64,000 nucleotides of DNA from Halomarina salina (lineage in GTDB: Archaea; Halobacteriota; Halobacteria; Halobacteriales; Haloarculaceae): the NCBI RefSeq assembly GCF_023074835.1, contig NZ_JALLGW010000002.1:434001-498000 (forward strand), read 5' to 3'. The position numbers and the translations under genes were made by a program. A model generated the notes under the pieces. The model saw only the letters and a program-made list of their open reading frames with translations. It made no database searches and was not told where the DNA came from. Positions 7,973 through 15,204 of this stretch are shown here, piece by piece. Numbering within the stretch: position 1 is the stretch's first letter; each line of letters starts with the position of its first letter.

Positions 7973-8976
7973 GCCGACCGCCTCCGGGCGAGCAGCGCCG
8001 TGCCGAGCACCGCGACCAGCGCTACGACGACGCCGAAGCCGGGACCCTGACCGTCGGATTCGTAGGATTGGGTGCGGGCGGGGCGGTCGTCGGTCGGTTC
8101 GTCGGAGTCGAAGTCGCTCACCTGGAGGCCGGTGTCGGTGGTGGTCTGGTTCATGGGAATCGTCTTCGTGGGGTCGAGTGCTGCGGGGGCGCGGACGGTG
8201 TCGACCACGACGCCGTCGCGCAGCAACACGGCGTCGAGGTAGTAGTTGTACTGCGTCGGGACCGTCAGGTCGAGCGACGCGGTGGCGGTGCGGCCGGGGC
8301 GGACCTCGCTGACGTCGACGGTCGACCGGTCGGCGACGATGCCGGAGTCGACCTGCCGGGCCTTGACCAGCAGTTCGACGTCGCCGACCACGTCGTCGCC
8401 GGTGTTCGTCAGGAGGGCGTCGACGGCGAGCGTCGTCCGGTCGTCGTCGCTGGCGGCGATTTCGAACTCGACGGCGGGCATCGGCCCGTCGAACCGGTGG
8501 AACTGGAGGTCGCTCTCGGCGAACGCGGGCTGGAGCGACCCGACGCCCGAGACCGACCGGCGGGTCTCGACGATTCGGCGCTCGTTCTGGTAGACGATGG
8601 ACTCGACGCGGTAGTCGCCCGAGCGCGGGACGGTGATGTTCGCGGTGACCGCCCGTTCGCGGTCGCCGTCGACCGTGCCGACCGCGACGGTGCGCTCGGT
8701 CTCGACGAGGCCGGACGCGGCGTCGACGGCGCGGACGCGGAGGGTGACGTTGTCGGCCGCGCCGCCGCGGTGTTTCAGTCGGGTCTCGACGCGGAGGGTC
8801 GCCGTCTCGCCGGTGACCGCGCCGGTGCCGATGGCGAGGTCGCTCACGGCGAGCCTGCTGGGTGGTTCGGGGTCCTGCTGGGGGGCCGCGAGGACGCCCG
8901 GGACGGCCACCATCCCGACGGCCGAGACGAGGACCACCAGCGCGACGCCGGCAGCGAGGACCAGATTCCTATCCAT
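7969..8976 (-). CDS. PGF-CTERM-anchored surface protein (left copy)
   Basis: A 335-residue exported protein. An N-terminal signal (residues 1-30) is followed by two beta-rich Ig-like regions (about 40-160 and 165-270), a Thr/Asp-rich stalk and the C-terminal tripartite signal: PGFG, a hydrophobic helix and RRRSA. PGF-CTERM proteins are processed by archaeosortase A and lipid-anchored outside the cell. The two repeated regions suggest a ligand-binding or adhesive role. It is coupled to a downstream two-helix membrane protein. Confidence 0.82.
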   Translation of the reverse strand: MDRNLVLAAGVALVVLVSAVGMVAVPGVLAAPQQDPEPPSRLAVSDLAIGTGAVTGETATLRVETRLKHRGGAADNVTLRVRAVDAASGLVETERTVAVGTVDGDRERAVTANITVPRSGDYRVESIVYQNERRIVETRRSVSGVGSLQPAFAESDLQFHRFDGPMPAVEFEIAASDDDRTTLAVDALLTNTGDDVVGDVELLVKARQVDSGIVADRSTVDVSEVRPGRTATASLDLTVPTQYNYYLDAVLLRDGVVVDTVRAPAALDPTKTIPMNQTTTDTGLQVSDFDSDEPTDDRPARTQSYESDGQGPGFGVVVALVAVLGTALLARRRSA

Positions 8977-9115
8977 GCACCGACACTCGGGAGGTAGATG
9001 ATATGCTTTGTGTTCAACAGGTCACGACGAGGAACCATCCGGACGAGCGGCGCGAGGTCTCGTAGCGACCGACTCGTCCGGAGACCGGTGGCGAGCGTCG
9101 CCCGAATCGGCGGGG

Positions 9116-9120
9116 TTTAT
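9116..9120 (+). promoter_or_regulatory. TATA-like box for 67-residue membrane protein (left copy)
   Basis: The TTTAT core of GGGGTTTATCC lies about 20 bases before the ATG at 9139, consistent with a leaderless transcript. It supports that ATG over the longer in-frame extension that begins at 8998. Confidence 0.45.
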
Positions 9121-9138
9121 CCGGTCGCTCCACGAGCG

Positions 9139-9342
9139 ATGCGTATGGAAGCGTCAGTCGGGTCCGATATGGGCCTCGGCCTCGGACTGCTGTTCGGTGC
9201 GCTCGGCGTCGGCGGCGCGCTCGTGATGCTCGTCGCCGCGTTCGACGAGATGCAGGTGCTCGCGGGGATGGGGTTCGCCGCCGCGATGGTCGCCGGGACC
9301 GTCCTCATCGCCGCGTTGCATCTCGCCGAGCAACCCCGGTGA
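9139..9342 (+). CDS. small two-helix membrane protein (left copy)
   Basis: A 67-residue protein with two Gly/Ala-rich transmembrane helices (about residues 11-33 and 38-60) and almost no soluble part. The ATG at 9139 sits just behind a TATA-like box; the upstream in-frame sequence is Arg-rich and unlike haloarchaeal protein. Small membrane proteins of this type are widespread in haloarchaea, function unknown. Confidence 0.7.
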   Translation: MRMEASVGSDMGLGLGLLFGALGVGGALVMLVAAFDEMQVLAGMGFAAAMVAGTVLIAALHLAEQPR

Positions 9343-9388
9343 CCAGCGACCGCAGGCCGTAACCGTTAATCCGCGCAATCGCCTAGCG

Positions 9389-9622
9389 ATGGCTATGGCA
9401 GAGTTGAGCGAGGAAGACCAGCAGATCCTCGAGTACCTTCGCGACAGCGTCGCGAACGGTAACCAGTACTTCCGCGCCAAACGCATCGCGAAGGGAGTCG
9501 GTCTCACCGCGAAGCAGGTCGGTGCCAGACTGCCCCGACTCGCCGACAGCGCCGACGACGTCGACATCGAGAAGTGGGGTCGCGCCAAGTCCACCACGTG
9601 GCGAGTAACCCCCGGTGCCTGA
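9389..9622 (+). CDS. DUF7123-like small winged-helix-type protein (left copy)
   Basis: A 77-residue protein with helix-turn-helix character: EEDQQILEYLRD, then AKRIAKGVGLTAKQVGARLP, then a WRVTP strand at the end. This is the layout of a small winged helix. It resembles haloarchaeal DUF7123 proteins, predicted DNA-binding. ATG 9389 and ATG 9395 are both possible. An AT-rich CCGTTAATCC element lies about 20 bases upstream. Confidence 0.72.
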   Translation: MAMAELSEEDQQILEYLRDSVANGNQYFRAKRIAKGVGLTAKQVGARLPRLADSADDVDIEKWGRAKSTTWRVTPGA

Positions 9623-9666
9623 CCGGAACCCCACGGTAATTTTCCGCTGCGGTTCGTAGTACCCCC

Positions 9667-10092
9667 ATGACCGTACGCGTCGAACGGACGTTCGACCTCG
9701 ACGCCTCCCCCGAGGAGGTCTGGGCGTTCATCTCCGACCCGCGCAAGCGCGCCGCACCCATCAGCGTCGTCGACGAGTTCGAAGAGACGGGGGAAGGGAC
9801 CGCCGTCTGGCACGTGAAACTCCCCATCCCGCTGCTCAAACGGACCGCGTCCATCGAGACGGAGGAGACCGACGTCCGACCGCCGGAGTACGTCCGGTTC
9901 GTCGGGCGCTCGAAGGTGATGCGCGTCGTCGGCGAACACGAACTCACGCCCCACGGCGACGGCACGCGACTCACGAACCGCTTCACCGTCGACGGGAAGC
10001 TCCCCGGCGTCGAGAAGTACTTCGAGCGCAACCTCGACGGCGAACTCGACAACCTGGAGGACGCGCTCCGCCGCGACCTGGCGACCGCCTGA
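9667..10092 (+). CDS. SRPBCC/CoxG-like ligand-binding protein (left copy)
   Basis: A 141-residue START-like protein. The first strand VERTFDLDASPEEVWAFISD and the C-terminal long helix (YFERNLDGELDNLEDALRRD region) define the SRPBCC helix-grip fold, which binds small hydrophobic ligands. It ends seven bases before the nitrilase start, so the two are probably co-transcribed. The ligand is unknown. Confidence 0.8.
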   Translation: MTVRVERTFDLDASPEEVWAFISDPRKRAAPISVVDEFEETGEGTAVWHVKLPIPLLKRTASIETEETDVRPPEYVRFVGRSKVMRVVGEHELTPHGDGTRLTNRFTVDGKLPGVEKYFERNLDGELDNLEDALRRDLATA

Positions 10093-10098
10093 GTATCC

Positions 10099-10607
10099 AT
10101 GCGACTCGCCCTCGCGCAACTCGACGTCGAACCGACCGACGTGACGGAGAACGTCGACCGCGCGGTGGCCGCCGTCGACCGGGCGAGCGACCGCGGCGCG
10201 GACCTCGTCGTCCTCCCGGAACTGTTCACCGTCGGCTACTTCGCGTTCGACAGCTACGCCCGCAGCGCCGAGTCCCTCGACGGACCGACGCTCACCCGCC
10301 TCGCGGAGGCCGCCCGCGACCACGAGGTGGGCATCGTCGCGGGGAGCATCGTCGAGGACCTCGCGACGACCGACGGCGGCCCCGCCGAGGAGGGCCTCGC
10401 CAACACCTCCGTCTTCCTCGACCGGGCGGGCGACCGCCGCGCCGTCTACCGCAAGCGCCACCTGTTCGGCTACGACTCCGCGGAGTCCGACCTGCTCGTC
10501 GCGGGCGAGTCGCTGCCCACCGTGGACTTCGACGGGTTCACCGTCGCCACGACGACCTGTTACGACCTGCGCTTCCCCGAACTGTACCGCCGCCTCGTCG
10601 ACGACGG
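10099..10607 (+). pseudogene. 3'-truncated carbon-nitrogen hydrolase (nitrilase) gene
   Basis: The first 169 codons of the 265-residue nitrilase at 50017-50814, cut at the right end of the duplication. The catalytic triad (Glu41 in LPELF, Lys119 in YRKRH, Cys154 in TTCYDLRFPE) is retained, but about 95 C-terminal residues of the fold and dimer interface are lost. The frame stays open to 11022 by reading the opposite strand of the adjoining acyltransferase fragment. That would add about 138 unrelated residues and is unlikely to give a working enzyme. Confidence 0.85.
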
Positions 10608-10995
10608 AGCCAGCTGCCACGACTGCATTCGGTCCGATTTCGACACCGGGAGCGATTACAGCGCCTGCACCGACGAACGCCCCGTCGTGGAGAATAATTC
10701 GCTCGAACACATCGTCGCGGAGTTCCATACCGTCTTCACCGAGATCGTGCGTGACCCCCACGATACTGCAGTTTGGACCGACCTGTACTTCGTCACCGAT
10801 CTCGGCGTTTTCGACGAAACAGCCTGCGTTGATGTCAACGCTATCGCCCACGTGGCACTTCTTGAGCGATGTCCGCTCGTAGATGCCACAGTCGTCTCCT
10901 ACCGTGGAGTCATGAACGGTCACGTATTCACGAACCATCGATTCACCGATTTCAGACTCTACGACCCGTGTCGAGTCGTCAACATCACGTGCCAT
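10608..10995 (-). pseudogene. 3'-truncated hexapeptide-repeat acyltransferase gene
   Basis: About 129 residues of a left-handed beta-helix (hexapeptide) transferase, starting at the ATG at 10995. Repeats such as VGDDCGIYERTSLKKCHVGD, IGDEVQVGPNC and IAPGVEIGPNAVVAAGS are clear, as in sugar O- or N-acyltransferases of surface-polysaccharide loci. The family normally continues as GSVVTKDVP; here the sequence passes GSVV and then enters the duplicated DNA, so the 3' end is lost. GC content is visibly lower (roughly 55 percent) than in its neighbours, suggesting origin in a genomic island. Confidence 0.75.
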
Positions 10996-11081
10996 ACACT
11001 TGACGCAAATTCCCTCCGCTAATCAGTACCGGTTACTCACTGCTGATAGCCGAGAACGCTGTTCACCCTCGACGCTGCCGT

Positions 11082-12038
11082 TCAGGCCTCGACGTACTCC
11101 AGGTCGTCCACGTCCTCGCCGCGGACCACGGCGACGAACTCGCCGGGGTGTTCGTAGTGAGGCAGGAGCAGAGCGTCGTCGAACACGACGAGTCGGGCGT
11201 CCGCGGCCTCGGCCAGGTCGTGCCCGCGTTCGACCGGGAGCATGTCGGTGGCGTTCCGTCCCCAGACGAGCGTGACGGGGATATCCAGGTCGGCGAGCGT
11301 CGCCTCCAGGTCGGCGTCCGAGTCGAGGAAGCCGCCGACGAACGACGCGGGCGCGAACCGCGCGCCGGGCTGGTGGGCCAACTGCCAGCGGTACTCCGTC
11401 CACTCCGGGTCGGCGTGGCTGGTGTCGTAGAAGCCGTGGTCGGCCTGGAAGTACTGTAACGAGCGCTTGCTCGCCAGCAGGTTGAACAGGCCCTCGCCGA
11501 CGAGCGGTGCGCGCAGCAGCGACCGGAGCCACGTGCGCCGCCCCGGTACCGTCGTCGTCGTGGGGCTGACGAGGACGAGTTCGCGCACGTCGAGGTCGCC
11601 CTCCGCCACCGAACGAGCGACGTACGCCGAGGAAAGCGACGACCCGACGACGGTGGCGTCCTCGCTGGTGTCTCGCAGGAAGTCGGCGACGAACGTCTCG
11701 TACAGCGACGCGGAGTACATCAGCGGTGGCCGGTCCGAGAGGCCGAACCCCGGCAGGTCGGGTGCGAGGACGTGGTACTCCTCGGCCAGCGCGTCGAACA
11801 CCGGGACGAACTCGGCCGACGAGGCGGCGGCGTTGACGCCGTGGAACAGGACGAGGTCCGGGTCGTCCGGGTCGCCCGCCTCGGTGTACGAGACGTCGAA
11901 CCCGCGCCAGCGGTACGTCTGGGTCGCTCGGCCCAGCGGCGTGTGCGGCGTCGACGCCCGGTCCGACAGCAGTCGGTTGGCGACGGCTGTCCCCCCGAGG
12001 CCGGCGACCGCACCGACGAGAAGCTTACGAATGCGCAT
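11082..12038 (-). CDS. alpha/beta hydrolase with N-terminal membrane anchor
   Basis: A 318-residue alpha/beta hydrolase of the epoxide-hydrolase/lipase-like group. A short hydrophobic N-terminus (residues 5-22) may anchor or export it. The oxyanion motif LFHGVNA is near residue 64. The nucleophile elbow is GSSLSS (Ser134), with a probable acid near DMLPVERGHD and the His in LPHYEHP near the C-terminus. The substrate is unknown. It precedes a 150-base gap before the MeaB gene on the same strand. Confidence 0.83.
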   Translation of the reverse strand: MRIRKLLVGAVAGLGGTAVANRLLSDRASTPHTPLGRATQTYRWRGFDVSYTEAGDPDDPDLVLFHGVNAAASSAEFVPVFDALAEEYHVLAPDLPGFGLSDRPPLMYSASLYETFVADFLRDTSEDATVVGSSLSSAYVARSVAEGDLDVRELVLVSPTTTTVPGRRTWLRSLLRAPLVGEGLFNLLASKRSLQYFQADHGFYDTSHADPEWTEYRWQLAHQPGARFAPASFVGGFLDSDADLEATLADLDIPVTLVWGRNATDMLPVERGHDLAEAADARLVVFDDALLLPHYEHPGEFVAVVRGEDVDDLEYVEA

Positions 12039-12189
12039 GGTCTCCGTAGGACGGTCGGGCGCTTAATCCCTGTCCACGCGGTGTCAGTTCCCTCGCCGCA
12101 CGTGACCGTCTCGCTCGCTCCGACGTCGCCTCGACCCAGGTCGCCTCGGCCGAGTCTTCTCAGTCGAAGCCACCTCGACCGTACTCGCC

Positions 12190-13230
12190 TCAGCCGTCGC
12201 GTTCGGCGTCGACGCACTCCTCGATGGGCGTGACGAGTTCGTCCGCGACGGCGTACGGGTCGGTCTCGCGGGCCAGCACGCGCTCGACGTACTCCTCGAT
12301 TCCGCCGCGGGCGGCGAGTTCGCCCGCGACGAGCTGGTTGACGTCCTCGCGGAGGAGCGTGCGTATCTCCTCGGCGTAGCGCTGGCGCGCCCGCTCCTCG
12401 CCGGTCCCCGACTCCTCCAGGTATCGGGCGTGGTCCGCGAGCGTCTCGACGAGTTCCTCGACGCCGGTTCCCTCCTCGGCGACCGTCTCCAGGACGACCG
12501 GCTCCCAGCCCTCCTCGTCCGCCTCGCTCTGGGTGACGCGCTCCATCGCGGCCGCCGCGTCGCCCCCGTGGTGCTCGGCGGTCTCGGTGTAGTCGTTCCG
12601 GGTGTCGATCATCTCCCGGAGTTCCATCACGGTGCGGTCCGAGCCGGGCAGGTCGGCCTTGTTGACGACGAACACGTCGCCGATTTCGAGGATGCCCGCT
12701 TTGAGCATCTGCACGTCGTCGCCGCTGCCGGGCGGGACGAGGACGGCGACCGTGTCGGCGGTCTTCACGATGTCTATCTCGTTCTGCCCCGCGCCGACCG
12801 TCTCGACGATGACCTTGTCCTTGCCGAACGCGTCGAGGGCCTTGACGGCGTCCGCGGTGGCCGTCGAGAGGCCGCCGAGGCTGCCGCGAGCGCTCATCGA
12901 CCGGAAGAACACGTCCATGTCGCCCGAGACGCTCGCCATCCGGATTCGGTCACCCAGGACGGAGCCGCCGGTGAACGGCGAGGAGGGGTCGATGGCGATG
13001 ACGCCGACGGTGAGACCCTCGTCGCGGTAGTGCTTCGCGAGTTTGTCGACGAGCGTCGACTTCCCCGCGCCCGGCGACCCGGTGACGCCGATGACGTCGG
13101 CGTCCCCCGTGTGCTGGTACAGTTCGCTGACGAGGTCGCGGTAGCCCGGCGTGCGGTTCTCTATACGTGTGATGGCGCGGGCGAGCGCTCGGTGCTTCCC
13201 CGCGAGCAGGTCGTCGATGAGGTCGCCCAT
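12190..13230 (-). CDS. meaB: methylmalonyl-CoA mutase-associated GTPase MeaB
   Basis: A 346-residue G3E-family GTPase (MeaB/ArgK). Walker A GSPGAGKS is at residues 51-58, the signature DPSSPFTGGSVLGDRIRM follows, then ETVGAGQNE (switch) and NKAD for guanine specificity. MeaB gates cofactor loading and protects adenosylcobalamin-dependent methylmalonyl-CoA mutase. Its ATG overlaps the stop of the B12-binding mutase subunit by one base (TGATG), so the two are translationally coupled. The pair serves propionyl-CoA/methylmalonyl-CoA interconversion. The large catalytic subunit is not in this window. Confidence 0.95.
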   Translation of the reverse strand: MGDLIDDLLAGKHRALARAITRIENRTPGYRDLVSELYQHTGDADVIGVTGSPGAGKSTLVDKLAKHYRDEGLTVGVIAIDPSSPFTGGSVLGDRIRMASVSGDMDVFFRSMSARGSLGGLSTATADAVKALDAFGKDKVIVETVGAGQNEIDIVKTADTVAVLVPPGSGDDVQMLKAGILEIGDVFVVNKADLPGSDRTVMELREMIDTRNDYTETAEHHGGDAAAAMERVTQSEADEEGWEPVVLETVAEEGTGVEELVETLADHARYLEESGTGEERARQRYAEEIRTLLREDVNQLVAGELAARGGIEEYVERVLARETDPYAVADELVTPIEECVDAERDG

Positions 13231-13649
13231 CAGTCGCGCTGGGGAGCGTTCTCGCGGACGAACTCGACCGCCTCCTCCATCGACGCGCCGGGGCCGAAGA
13301 TACCGCCGACGCCCGCCTCCTTCAGTTCGGGCCGGTCGTCTTCGGGGATGATGCCGCCGACGACGACGAGCGTGTCGTCCAGCGCGTCGTACTCCTCGAG
13401 CCCCTCGAGAATCTTCGGGACGAGCGTGTTGTGCGCCCCCGAGAGGATGGAGATGCCCAGCACGTCGACGTCCTCCTGGACGGCGGCCTGGACGACCTCG
13501 TCGGGCGACCGGTGGAGCCCCGAGTAGATGACTTCGAACCCGGCGTCGCGGAACGCCCGCGCGATGACGTGTGCCCCCCGGTCGTGACCGTCCAGCCCGA
13601 CTTTCGCTACCAGACAGCGGATGGTCCGCTGGTCCGTATCTGCGCTCAT
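13230..13649 (-). CDS. methylmalonyl-CoA mutase B12-binding (C-terminal) subunit
   Basis: A 139-residue stand-alone cobalamin-binding subunit. The motif DGHDRG (Asp20 to Gly25) is the DxHxxG signature whose His ligates cobalt. The partner loops SILSG and GGIIP are in place. ATG 13649 (MSADTDQ) gives the usual family length; the upstream start at 13673 adds eight unlikely residues. With the missing large subunit it would convert (R)-methylmalonyl-CoA to succinyl-CoA. It overlaps meaB by one base. Confidence 0.92.
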   Translation of the reverse strand: MSADTDQRTIRCLVAKVGLDGHDRGAHVIARAFRDAGFEVIYSGLHRSPDEVVQAAVQEDVDVLGISILSGAHNTLVPKILEGLEEYDALDDTLVVVGGIIPEDDRPELKEAGVGGIFGPGASMEEAVEFVRENAPQRD

Positions 13650-13793
13650 GACCCCCGCTTCACGGGGTGGCACATTGACTCTAACGAACTGTCTAAGGAG
13701 ACCGGAGCGGGGCGACCGGACCGACTAGGACCTACCGGTCGGACTGCGACTGCTCTGTACGGACGTCTCGGTCGTGTGACGTCGAGTCGGTCG

Positions 13794-13798
13794 AAAAA
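13794..13798 (-). terminator. T5 tract after cohesin gene A
   Basis: AAAAA on the plus strand reads as a T5 tract on the coding strand about 50 bases beyond the stop at 13849. It is the only such run in the gap. Archaeal termination uses U-tracts, so this is a candidate end of the cohesin-dockerin transcription unit. Confidence 0.4.
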
Positions 13799-13848
13799 GT
13801 GACGCCTGCGGGGCCGGTGGGACCGACCCGACCACGTGGTTCTGCGGA

Positions 13849-15147
13849 TTACGCGGGCGCGCTCGCGTCGACCTCGTCGCCGTCGGGCAACTCGACGGTG
13901 AGGGAGTACTCGCCGGGGCCGAACGTCCCGGTGGACGCGTCGACCATCTCCTGCGAGACGCCCCGGTCGAAGCCAGCGCCGGGCTTCTCGTAGCTCACGA
14001 GGCTCAGCGTGAGTTCACAGCCGTCGTCGACGGCGAACGATATCGTCGCCGTGCCGTCTTCGACCTGGACGTAGCCCGCGTCGAGGCAGGCCGCCGCGTC
14101 GTCGGCGAGCGTCGGTGTCGACCCGCTGCGGGTCGTCCGGTCGTCGACGCCGTGCGCGTACCGGACGAGGCGCTGCTCGTCGCTGTAGAACCCGTCGTCG
14201 GGTCCGACGTGCGATTTCGGTTCGCCGACGACGAAGTCGACCTGGAAGTAGGTCGACTCGCCGTCGTCACCATCGTCGCCGTCCGTACCGTCATCGGGTG
14301 TCTCCGTCGGCTGTTCGGTGGGCTGCTCGGTGGGTTCTTCCGTCGGCTCCTCGGTGGTCGACGGTGGCTCCTCAGTCGTCGCCGGCGGTTCGTCGGTCGT
14401 CGCCGGGGGTTCTTCCGTGGTCGTTGGCGGCTCCTCCGTGGTCGTTGGCGGTTGCTCCGTAGTGGTCGGCGGTTGCTCCGTGGTCGCCGGTGGCTGTTCG
14501 GTCGTCGCTGGCGGTTCTTCCGTGGTGGCCGGCGGTTCGTCGGTCGTCGCCGGTGGCTGTTCGGTCGGTTCGTCGGTGGTCACCGGCGGCTCGTCCGTGG
14601 TCGCTGGTGGCTCCTCCGTGGGCTGGTCCGTCGACGACCCGACGGTGAGCGACGAGTCGCTCACGCTGGTGACGGCGAGACTCGCGCCCGCGGCGTCGCC
14701 CGCGGCGACGTCGAAGAGGTCGATGCCGGTCTGGCCGTCGGCGGTGCCCACGACGGTCACCGTCGCGACGACGACGCTGCTCCCGGTGAGCGGGTCGTTG
14801 CCGTAGATGGCCTCGAACGCGGCCGAGTCACCGTCGGCCGCGACGCGGGCACTCTCCAGTGCCGGCGACCCGCCCAGCGAGACGGCGGTTATCTCGGCGA
14901 CCGAGGGGTTCGTCAGCGCGACGTCGCCCTCGATGGCTCCGACGGTGTCCGCGCCCTCGACGACGACGTCGAAGGTGACGCTCTCGCCGTTCGCTATCGT
15001 CGGGTTCGCGGGCGACGCGGCGACGGTCACTCCGTCCTCCTGAGCGAGGGCGATGGGGGTCATCGCCCCGACGAGGAGCAGGAGTACTCCCAGTATCGCC
15101 AGTGTCTGCGTGCGGTACGTCGGTCGGGTCCTGTGTTTCGGTGTCAT
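13849..15147 (-). CDS. secreted cohesin-like protein with Thr-Glu-Pro linker (protein A)
   Basis: A 432-residue exported protein. A signal peptide (1-35, ending ALAQ) is followed by a cohesin-like beta-sandwich (about 38-170; core VTFDVVVEG, ALTNPSVAEITAVS and ATVTVVG strands) and a long Thr/Glu/Pro linker of TTEEPP-type repeats (about 173-284). An Asp-rich spacer and a C-terminal beta-rich domain (about 298-432) complete it. It has no dockerin and no membrane or PGF-CTERM anchor. By analogy with cellulosome scaffoldins the cohesin would bind dockerins of the neighbouring proteins; the C-terminal domain could bind cell surface or substrate. It is the last of four same-strand genes. Confidence 0.8.
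   Translation of the reverse strand: MTPKHRTRPTYRTQTLAILGVLLLLVGAMTPIALAQEDGVTVAASPANPTIANGESVTFDVVVEGADTVGAIEGDVALTNPSVAEITAVSLGGSPALESARVAADGDSAAFEAIYGNDPLTGSSVVVATVTVVGTADGQTGIDLFDVAAGDAAGASLAVTSVSDSSLTVGSSTDQPTEEPPATTDEPPVTTDEPTEQPPATTDEPPATTEEPPATTEQPPATTEQPPTTTEQPPTTTEEPPTTTEEPPATTDEPPATTEEPPSTTEEPTEEPTEQPTEQPTETPDDGTDGDDGDDGESTYFQVDFVVGEPKSHVGPDDGFYSDEQRLVRYAHGVDDRTTRSGSTPTLADDAAACLDAGYVQVEDGTATISFAVDDGCELTLSLVSYEKPGAGFDRGVSQEMVDASTGTFGPGEYSLTVELPDGDEVDASAPA
14296..14631 (-). repeat. in-frame Thr-Glu-Pro linker repeats
   Basis: A degenerate tandem repeat coding for about 16 units of TTEEPPA/TTDEPPA/TTEQPP type. DNA units are about 18-21 bases and differ mainly at third codon positions. 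It is typical of the glycosylated linkers between modules in extracellular proteins. It is coding sequence, not a CRISPR or minisatellite. Confidence 0.8.
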
Positions 15148-15204
15148 CGGTTGGTGTGTCGTCTATCGCTGTGTGCTGGTCGTCGGCTGTGCTGTGGTGT
15201 GGTC

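Larger units (their letters stand above)
1..10607. repeat. 10.6-kb direct duplication, left copy
   Basis: This stretch repeats 39919-50525 at a constant offset of 39918. Start and stop coordinates and translations of every gene inside are the same in both copies, so there is no net indel, and I found no mismatch where I compared bases. Identity ends after base 10607: the next base is A here and C at 50526. The left edge coincides with the window edge, so the true left end of this copy cannot be seen. The other copy has intact genes across both of its ends. This copy is therefore the derived one, or an assembly error. Confidence 0.95.

Noticed and set aside
9154-10995. A 613-codon minus-strand frame joining the acyltransferase to the strand opposite the nitrilase
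   Set aside because: Only the first 130 codons resemble a protein family; the rest is the antisense of real genes in the duplicated segment.
13713-13741. CGACCGG/CCGGTCG inverted repeat, considered as an RNA gene or riboswitch
   Set aside because: Fifteen-base loop and no further conserved structure; could be chance in GC-rich DNA. A cobalamin riboswitch was considered because of the mutase gene, but no B12-box-like sequence is seen.
14296-14631. Possible CRISPR array or minisatellite
   Set aside because: Units are in frame, degenerate at third positions and encode the Thr-Glu-Pro linker; no unique spacers of constant length.
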